This document shows, piece after piece, positions 57,083 to 64,000 of a stretch of 64,000 bases of DNA. Numbering within the stretch: position 1 is the first letter of the stretch; each line of letters starts with the position of its first letter. The notes beneath the pieces are model-generated. The model did no database searches, had not been told where the DNA came from, and was given only the letters and a program-made list of their open reading frames with translations. Made by a program: the position numbers and the translations under genes. Origin of the DNA: Xylogone sp. PMI_703 (taxonomy: Eukaryota > Ascomycota > Leotiomycetes). Where the stretch lies: NCBI GenBank assembly GCA_021399445.1, contig JAJTUQ010000009.1, forward strand, positions 265,501 through 329,500, read 5' to 3'.

Positions 57083-57686
57083 TGTAACGTTCCTACAAGG
57101 GTTTGGGGTTATCTATCACTCAAATGATAGATGAAGGTAAAGGGCAAGAGAATAACTTCACAAGGCTTAGGATAGTTACTATGAAATGCAGGTATGCTGT
57201 AAATCAATTGAGTTGAGCACGAAGCTCTTATTTACTGTAAGTTTTATCTACTTATATAAAGAGTGAATTTCCTTCGAGTCCCATTGATCCCATTGTTCCT
57301 CCTGGGATCCATGGGATCTATGGGATCCGCTTATCTAATCCAGGTACTTGCTTAATCGCTAGTACTAGTTTTTTATACGTACGAGTAAATCGCTAACACA
57401 AGCAGAAAGGTAGTACTATTTCTCCGATAATATTACCACTTAACTAGTACAACCAAAGGGTTAGTATTATAATTCCGATAGTATTATCCTTTAGCTTGTA
57501 CACCTTTTTTATAGTACTAGTGTTAAACTTGTACTATCCTTTTGCTTATATTAGTAATACAATAGTACTAATGATACCATAACCAAGACCCTGATAGCCA
57601 TCTTATCTTATACTCATTTAACTAAGGCGACGGCTATAAAGGCCATATAACCAAGTCGTTTGTCACAACCTTGCAGGGTCGTGACA
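57083..57686 (-). repeat. 3' LTR of the minus-strand Gypsy element
   Basis: On the minus strand it begins TGTCACGACC and ends GAACGTTACA, with TG...CA ends. It is preceded (minus strand) by the purine-rich AAGAAAAGGATAG, a good polypurine tract for second-strand priming, which fixes its orientation. It matches the LTR at 63280-63886 inverted, over its full length. Most differences are C-to-T or G-to-A losses on this copy, so this LTR is the more mutated of the two. Confidence 0.9.
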
Positions 57687-57776
57687 CTATCCTTTTCTTA
57701 GCTTAGCTTCGTCTCGAAACTTATAATTAAGACATAAAAGTCCTTGTAACAATTCAATTCTTCCTTCCTTTCCACT

Positions 57777-58215
57777 ATGCCCCCTAAGTAAGGTCTTAAA
57801 CAGAATTATAGCGAAGTAGTACAAAAGAGAAAAAAGGAAGCCTGTCCCGAGCTGATTTCAAGAGTCTAAACTTCTGGTGTTAAAATGTTTTCTTACAGTT
57901 GTTATGAAAAGAAGAAACTGACGTGTTTCGTGGCTCCGGATTCTTTACGGTACAGGGAATATATCAAGGCTGGGAATAGTACAAAGTATGATATTCATGA
58001 TCCTTCTTCAGTGGACTGGGAGGCCTTAACGGCTGAAGAACGGAAACTTTCTCAAGAGTGAGAAGAGACCCAGAAAAAGGCTTTAGAGGTGTAGGCGAAA
58101 CTACTAAGGTTAAACCGTCAGAGGGAACAGTTTCGTTTTCGGGCTACAGAGATGTTATGTCATAGTTTAAAGAGCATGGTATTAGGGAGTTCTAGTTTAT
58201 ATGTCAGATTTCCCA
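57777..58215 (+). pseudogene. Antisense Cys-rich reading frame near the 3' end of the Gypsy element
   Basis: On the strand opposite to pol, just inside the 3' LTR, ATG 57777 opens a broken frame. It has a basic start (VVQKRKKEACPELI), a segment with former CxxC-like pairs (SYSCYEKKKLTCFVAPDSL, then IKAGNSTKYDIHDPS) and a Glu/Arg/Gln-rich helix (DWEALTAEERKLSQE and LRLNRQREQFRFR). Several stops interrupt it, among them TAA right after the fourth codon. Tyr at places where Cys would complete a zinc-binding set fits G-to-A damage. I recall similar small Cys-rich proteins near fungal Gypsy elements but know no function. It is not part of gag-pol by position or strand. Confidence 0.5.
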
Positions 58216-58299
58216 GTTTCTTTTTGATTTTGTATGGTCTAATCTTTTTCTAGTCTAATTTATCGCTTAATCTTGTCGTTTTGATAAATCTGCAGATAA

Positions 58300-59200
58300 T
58301 ATAAACTTTATCCCCTTTTTCAAGCTCAGGTTCCATATTATACTTTTGATCATAGTATTTCTTCATACATTCTTGTACGAATTTGATGTTATACTTCAAG
58401 TGATTATGGATTTTTTCTAATTCATCTACTTACTGTTCAGCCGTCTTAAAAATGTTTTTTACTTCTACTTTTATGAAATAAGTTTAAGCTTTGTAGCCAT
58501 AATTCACAAAGAAAGGCATAATTTTAGTAGTTTTACTCTTTGTATTATTATATACTAATTATGTTATTGATAAAAGATCTTTCCAATTTGACTACTTATA
58601 ATTCATATAACAACGAAGATAAGCTTTTATGATCTGGTTTACTCACTTGGTCTGACTGTCTGTTTAAGCCTATCTTTTTGTAATAATTTTTCTTTTAATA
58701 CTTAATCTCTTACAGATTACTTCCCAGAATTTCAACATAAAAAGCTTATCTTTGTCCGAAATAATTTTTGCTGAAATGTCATAATCTGTTATAACCCTGG
58801 AAATTATGATTTTCGCTAAATCTTCAGCTATTTATGTTTTCTTCTATAATAATATGATAAAGTACTTTATAAGTTTATCTACTATAGTAAGAATTAAGTT
58901 ATAATAATCTTTATCTAATTTATTGATACTTCTTGATGAGAGTAATCCTGTGATGAAATCCTATGAAATAAAAGTCCAAGGTTTCTCTGGTATCTGAAGA
59001 GACATTAATTGTTTTACAAGCTGTTTTCTTGATATTTTAGCTTTATGACAAATGTTACAATTATTAATGATTTTAGTGACTTCTTGCTAAAGTTTAAAGA
59101 TAAAGAATTCCTGTTATAACTTATTTTTGGTTTTAGTGATTCTTTGATAACTATATATAAATAATTCATGTTATTCTTTCACAAACTCTTGAGTGATTAC
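58300..59200 (-). pseudogene. Integrase region of the Gypsy element
   Basis: Inserts the cDNA copy into chromosomes. Recognised from the position after reverse transcriptase and a zinc-binding remnant NNCNICHKAKI at about 59039-59065 (minus strand), which matches the CxxC half of the HHCC finger. Many stops; the catalytic core could not be resolved by eye. Confidence 0.5.
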
Positions 59201-60099
59201 TGGTAGAACAAATACTCTCCTGTCTTTTAGCCAAATGCCCAGAAATTCTTGATCCTCGAGTTAACCAGCCTCAGGATCCTTAGAGATTTCTTTTTCTTCT
59301 GCAGTGATTAACTTAATCTTTTCTAGTCATTCTTCGTCTATAACCTGTATGACTGTTAATATTTGTGTATAATTAAAGTACAAAGTGTTGTCTTCTTTTT
59401 TAAATATAGTGAATTCTTGCTTAAAACTTCTTTCTATGTAATCTGGTTATCTATTCAGAGTATTAGCTTTAACATTCTCTGATTTTTATATATAACAAAT
59501 CCTGAAATCATATTATATTAATATTTTATACTAATGTACTTGTTTATTATTAAAATTTTTAGTAATCATGAAAGTTGTTAAATTCTTGTAGTCTAATAGA
59601 ATCTCGAATAAATATTTAGTATTACATAAGTAAACTTTCCAATACTTATAGTATTCTACGATAGCTAAGAGTTCCTTTTCGTAGATATTGTAGTTTAACT
59701 CAGTTAAAATAAACTTTCGAGAGTAAAAGATTACTGGCCTTTAACGTCCTTTGTTATTCCTTTGTGACAAGACTCTACTCAACGCTTTACTTAAAGTGTC
59801 CGTTTTTAGTAAGTATAGTTTTCCAGGATTAGCATAAGTCAGTATTTTGTTTTTATCGAACTGATCTTTAACCTCTTGGAAAGTTCTTTCTTGTCTCTCT
59901 TCTCAAACGAAGAGTGTATCTTTCTTCGTTAATTCTGTCAACGGGCCAGCTATTTTTAAGTAAGTTATCATATAACGTCTATAGTAATTAGCAAGTCTAT
60001 TAAATTACTAGACTTCCTTGACTGTTCTTGGAGTAAGCTATTCTTTAATGACTTTTACTTTCTTCGGATTTATTCAGAATCCTTTATCCAAAACTATTT

Positions 60100-60800
60100 C
60101 ACTTAGAAATTTTACTTTTATCGTATTAAACTGACATTTAACTAGCTTATACTTTATGTCATTATTAATCAATGTTTTTAGTATAATACAAATATATTAT
60201 TTATATTTTTTTAACGTCTTAGAATAAATTAAAATATTATCTAAATATATTATTATAAAATAATTTAAATATAATTTCAAAATCGTATTACTTACTCTTT
60301 ACATAATTGTTAATATATTTGTCAAACCAAAAAGTATGATTAAAGGTTTATAAAGTCTATACTTGGTTCGAATAACAATATATTATTTGTGTATTTCCTT
60401 GATCCTTATCAGGTTAAATCCTGCAGCAAAGTCTAGTTTAGTGAAATATTTTGCTCTGATGAATATATCTTATATATCATCAATACAAAGTAATAAATAT
60501 CTGTTTTTTATAGTTTTGCTGTTTAAATTTCTGTAATCTCTACATAGTCTTCCTTAGGGGTCGTCTGACTTCGGTACTCATATCAATAACACTCTTCACG
60601 AAGAGCTTAACTCTTTATAGAAACTCTTCGCGGTTTGCTCATCTAGTCACTCTTTCAGGATCTCATCCCTGGCAGGATTCGTTCCATAAATAAATCCATA
60701 CAAAAGGGTCACACCTTCCTGGAAAATAATTTCGTAGTCCTAGTCTTTATGTAAAAATAAAACTATATTTTTTGGTCGTAGAATGAACAGCTTACGACAG
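60100..60800 (-). pseudogene. Reverse transcriptase region of the Gypsy element
   Basis: Copies element RNA into DNA. On the minus strand, FTKLDFAAGFNLIRIKE (about 60.45 kb), a PLIILFGLTN block (about 60.33 kb, equal to the PFGL-NAP motif) and YLDNILIYSKTL (about 60.22 kb, equal to the YLDDILIYS active site) appear in order. The second active-site Asp is Asn, and stops separate the blocks. Clear homology, no function. Confidence 0.8.
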
Positions 60801-61018
60801 TCTTAATATTTTTCCGGGAGAATGTCCAGTTTATTCTAGAAGTTATCCTGAGCAAGTTCAATAGCAAAAACATCTTACGCAAGTCATTTCTTTGGTCTAA
60901 TGTTATAATAATATTTAAATGTCAATTTTTTTGTTTTCCAATTAACGTTTGAGTCATAAAATTCTAACTAAGGTTATTTTAAGATAATATCTTCCTTTCC
61001 AAAAGAAGAAACCTTAAA

Positions 61019-61264
61019 TTAGATTTGTTCTTGGTAGTTCTTAATCCTTATAGTAAGAAATTTAGTTCTGGCAAACATTCTTTCTTTTGCTAATAAACCG
61101 TCGGCCATTTGTAAAAGCTGATTATAGACTTCAGTCTGTATGTCTATTATCTTAGTGACTTGTGGCAAGATTAGGTTAATCTGGCTTTCTGAATTCACTA
61201 AAGCCCTAAGGTTTCCGTTGCTAAACTTAACATCCAGGCGGATAGCTTCTCCTTCCCTTGCCAT
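61019..61264 (-). pseudogene. Retropepsin (protease) remnant of the Gypsy element
   Basis: An 81-codon open piece starting MAREGEAIRLDVKFSNG. RALVNSESQINLILP takes the place of the aspartic protease motif AL-DSGSQ-N, with both Asp and Gly changed as expected from G-to-A mutation. Lies between gag and reverse transcriptase as in other Gypsy elements. Inactive. Confidence 0.7.
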
Positions 61265-62339
61265 AAATACGTCCGATACGAATTCAGTGTTGAATTCTTC
61301 TTCTTAGGTTAACTGTAGCAGAGCTTGCCTCTTGGGCTTGTCTATGTTAAATAAATTATCAACATATCTTTTAGGAAGTATTATTCATCATTAAATTCAT
61401 AATAATAATTTATCTTATAATTATAACGTTACTTTTGACGTTTTGTATGAAAAATTGTTTCTTGACATATTTCCTTCTTAGCCTAGTATGTACTTTCTTT
61501 GTCCTTGTGGTATATAACCCATATAAAAGAGTCTTGTTTGAGTGGTCACAAGTTTTCTTCTAAAGAATAAAGCACCAGGTTATCATAGTACAAACTACTG
61601 ATAATGATTTTTTCGAAATTAGTCCATATGACCTTAACTGTCATTCTTAACTTTTATATTCCATACTAAAAAAGTCTGTCTTGCTGAAATAATATATCCT
61701 AAAGGATATTTCTTTCGACTAATCTCCAGGTCTTCATGTAACTCTTATCAGGGTAAAAAGTTGTACCAACTAGTATCATTCTTTTGTTTACTTATAGTTT
61801 ATTTGTTTAGTAAGGTTAGATTATAAAATCCTTATGTTTTACCTGATTAAAGAGTTCAGAACCCCAGAAGACCTTCTTGAAAGAATCCTCTGCCCGTCTC
61901 TGGTTAAGTTCTGACTTTTTAAACATCGTGAATGAAGAATATACTAATGAGATTTTGGCATGTTCTTTTCCTTTTGGGGATTTCCAATCAACCTGATAGA
62001 AACTGCCCTGATACTCTTCACAGGTCATTAGTTCTCTCCTAACTTGTCTTAGGAGGAATAAGTCTGGCAAGTCAATAATATCTTAATATTCTTCTGAAGG
62101 GAAATTGTCAAAGTTAGCAGTTTCCAAGCCCCATCGTTCTACTTTCTCTACAGTAAACATTAATACGTCTAACTTACTTACAGTAAGAGAAAAGACCCTT
62201 AAAAACGTCGTACTCCTGGCATCATAGTAGACTTTCATCGTAAAGTCTTCTGTAAGAAAAACTTATAGGATCTAGTCCACAGACTAATCTTTAATATCCT
62301 CTGGTAACTCGTCAGAATTACTCTATCTTATCAATGAGG

Positions 62340-63279
62340 TATCACTTGAACCATGAGATCCATTGTCTTCGGCCAAGGACACCATAGACACAGTCTTGAC
62401 TTCCTTTGGCTTTCCTTTGTCCTTGTTATTGTGTTCCTGGGCAGTATGTCTGGCTTGTCCATACTTATAACAGAGTTTCTTTTTTCTCCTTTCTTTATAT
62501 TACTCAAGAATTAAGTTATACCTGTTTTTTCCTTTAGGTAATCTTTTGCTATAGTTCTTGGGACCTTGTCTTCTTCCTCCTGTGATCTTATCGAGGTCTA
62601 TCAAGTCTTCTCGATCATCAATATAACCTTTCTGTTTATTTGTCTATGAGGAGTAAAGAATTCTTTTTTTTTTTTTATGTACTGTTTATATTAAAAATTG
62701 TCAATTTTCTTGACCTCTTTCATCTACTTAACTAATATATTCGGGCGAGGTCTGATACAAGCTAATTTGTCCTTAACGGATTCCTTCAATCCTTAGCGAT
62801 GCCAGAACATTAACGCTCTGTTCTCCTAGCTAGTCATATTGCTTAGTTGTCAGAATTTGGTGTTATAGACAAAAGCAGAGTTAGTCTGTTTCAAGGCATG
62901 TAGTTGCTGTTCTACCCTGTCTGTCTCATGAGGATCCCCGAAGACTCTTTCCATTTCCTCTTCAAAGCTCTTGAAGGATATAAACAAGTTGATAGTATCT
63001 TGTCATCTTCCTTCATCTTTTTCGGTGAAGTTCTCGAAGTTCTCTATATATAACAAAGCTTATTATAACACTTCTCCTTCTAGGTAAATGAGTAGTCATA
63101 TAATCCGTTGAAAGTCATTTTGAAATTTATCCTTATGCAAGTTCAAATATAGATGAGTTCAGAACTTGAAAAGTTTCAGCTTAGACCTGTCTCTTCTAAA
63201 GTTTTCGATCTTTCCTAGGTCCAGCTTTCTTTCAATGAAGTTGGTTGTCGAATTAAGATTAGTCTCGAGGGCTTAAGGG
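62340..63279 (-). pseudogene. Gag remnant of the Gypsy element, N-terminus missing
   Basis: Structural protein of the particle. Blocks on the minus strand are LHKDKFQNDFQRI (about 63.13 kb), SFKSFEEEMER..FGDPHETDR-type sequence in mixed frames (about 62.96 kb), and a decayed zinc knuckle CYKYGQARHTAQEH (about 62.45 kb), where Tyr replaces the second Cys. Frames are broken throughout. The part that should precede FRRDRSKL is absent because the neighbouring LTR begins at 63280. Confidence 0.7.
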
Positions 63280-63886
63280 TGTCACGACCCCGCAGGGTTG
63301 TGACAAGCGACCTAAAGTATAAGGCCTCTATAGCCGTCGCCTTAGTTAAATAAGTATAAGTTAAGACGGCTATCCGGGACTTGGTTATGGTATCGCTAGT
63401 ACTATCGCATTACTAGTACTAGCGAAAGGATAGTACAAGTTCAACACTAGTACTATAAAAAGGGTTGTACAAGCTAAAGGATAGTACTATCGGAATTATA
63501 GTACTAACCCTTTGGTTGTACTAGCTAAGTGGTAGTACTATCGGAGAAATAGTACTACCTTTCCGCTTGTGCTAGCGATTTGCTCGTACGTGTAAAAAGC
63601 TAGTACTAGCGATTAAGCGAGCACCTGGATTAGATAAGCGGATCCCATGGATCCCATGGATCCCCAGGGGGATCGATGGGATCAATGGGACTCGAAGGAA
63701 ATTCACTCTCTATATAAGTAGATAGAACTCACAGTAGATAGGAGCTTCGTGCTCAACTCAATTGATTTACAGCATACCTGCATTTCATAGTAACTACCCT
63801 AAGCTTTGTGAAGTTATTCTCTTGCCCTTTACCTTCATCTATCATTTGAGTGATAGATAACCCCATACCCTAGTAGGAACGTTACA
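63280..63886 (+). repeat. LTR of a second Gypsy element, plus strand, less mutated
   Basis: Starts TGTCACGACC and ends GAACGTTACA. It is an inverted full-length copy of 57083-57686. Since a gag start follows 28 bp downstream on the plus strand, this is the 5' LTR of another copy that runs out of the window. It contains a dense set of TAGTACTA-type palindromes between about 63390 and 63610, and keeps CpG and CpA sites lost in the other copy. Confidence 0.85.
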
Positions 63887-63914
63887 CTTTGAGCACCTTG
63901 AAACTCGAAGGTAC

Positions 63915-64000
63915 CATGGCCGGAGAATCTTCAGACTTAGTTCCCAAGCCGGAGGAACAGGGCAACCCCAACCCGGAGGAACGAGACACCCCAATGCGAG
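63915..64000 (+). CDS. Gag start of the second Gypsy element (partial)
   Basis: ATG 63915 opens MAGESSDLVPKPEEQGNPN and stays open to the window end. The Pro/Glu-rich opening right after a 5' LTR is typical of fungal Gypsy gag. It is cut by the window edge, so integrity is unknown. The sequence is GC-richer than the neighbouring dead copy, suggesting a younger insertion. Confidence 0.6.

Larger units (their letters stand above)
57083..63279 (-). mobile_element. Ty3/Gypsy LTR retrotransposon, RIP-degraded, 5' end missing
   Basis: Reading leftward on the minus strand the order is gag (to about 62.4 kb), protease (61.26-61.02 kb), reverse transcriptase (about 60.8-60.1 kb), RNase H, integrase (about 59.2-58.3 kb), an antisense reading frame, a purine tract, and the 3' LTR (57686-57083). 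This is the Gypsy order. Nearly all frames are broken by stops and the sequence is AT-rich; identified motifs show G-to-A type damage (YLDNI in place of the usual YLDD, NSE for the protease DSG). The 5' LTR and the N-terminal part of gag are missing: at 63279 the element meets an LTR of opposite orientation. Long dead as an autonomous unit. Confidence 0.85.

Noticed and set aside
57083..63886. One complete LTR element with two LTRs
   Set aside because: The LTRs are inverted to each other, the gag N-terminus is missing, and a second gag start lies beyond the right LTR.

Overview
This window is nuclear DNA of a filamentous ascomycete (Pezizomycotina; Eurotiales-like by inference). The reasons are 50-75 nt introns with GTAAGT/GTATGT donors and CTAAC-type branch points, typical gene families (DUF3176, MFS transporters, Zn2Cys6 regulators, PhyH oxygenases, Ty3/Gypsy, hAT, Tc1 and pogo elements), and C-to-T/G-to-A decay resembling repeat-induced point mutation (RIP). 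Intact genes are scattered among relics, transposons and long silent stretches, as in an accessory or subtelomeric-like region.

Layout. 1-3.5 kb: no supportable gene. 3.5-5.7 kb: broken DUF3176 membrane protein. 7.5-9.6 kb: intact nine-exon sugar transporter with a 7-nt micro-exon. 10.7-11.5 kb: P-loop sulfotransferase-like protein. 12.5-15.1 kb: two broken genes, one with a Sin3-type PAH helix. 15.75-16.8 kb: intact PhyH dioxygenase. 17.6-19.6 kb: relic of a fungal transcription factor, convergent with an SDR relic. 20.64-21.56 kb: a 920-bp Mutator-like non-autonomous element carrying a 9-bp minisatellite and a 54-bp perfect palindrome; an 87-bp relative sits at 29.53 kb. 22.1-22.65 kb: small three-exon alkyltransferase-like (ATL) DNA repair gene. 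23.3-26.7 kb: haloalkane dehalogenase-like hydrolase convergent with a Zn2Cys6 regulator. 27-29 kb: pogo transposase relic and frameshifted MDR reductase. 30.5-32.1 kb: Tc1-type element with one stop codon in its transposase. 33.4-40.7 kb: a ketoreductase and two MFS efflux pumps. 41.7-42.4 kb: HD-domain cyanamide-hydratase-like protein. 42.9-45.6 kb: complete hAT transposon with an intact transposase, inserted upstream of an intact alpha/beta hydrolase (45.7-46.7 kb). 47.3-48.8 kb: GC-rich, truncated chitinase-like relic. 49.8-56.2 kb: four neighbouring pseudogenes (sugar transporter, FAD monooxygenase, amidohydrolase/decarboxylase, SnoaL-like) that look like a dead aromatic-compound catabolic block. 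56.2-64 kb: AT-rich repeats and a heavily mutated Ty3/Gypsy element on the minus strand, abutting a second, less mutated LTR plus gag start on the plus strand.

Working relations. The intact genes mostly concern transport, small-molecule modification and detoxification. Almost every frameshift in the broken genes can be explained by one base gained or lost in a short homopolymer. Some of the 'pseudogenes' may therefore be assembly errors, while the stop codons that fit C-to-T or G-to-A change look like genuine decay. All gene models with introns were built by hand from splice consensus and frame; totals were checked to be divisible by three for the genes called intact.
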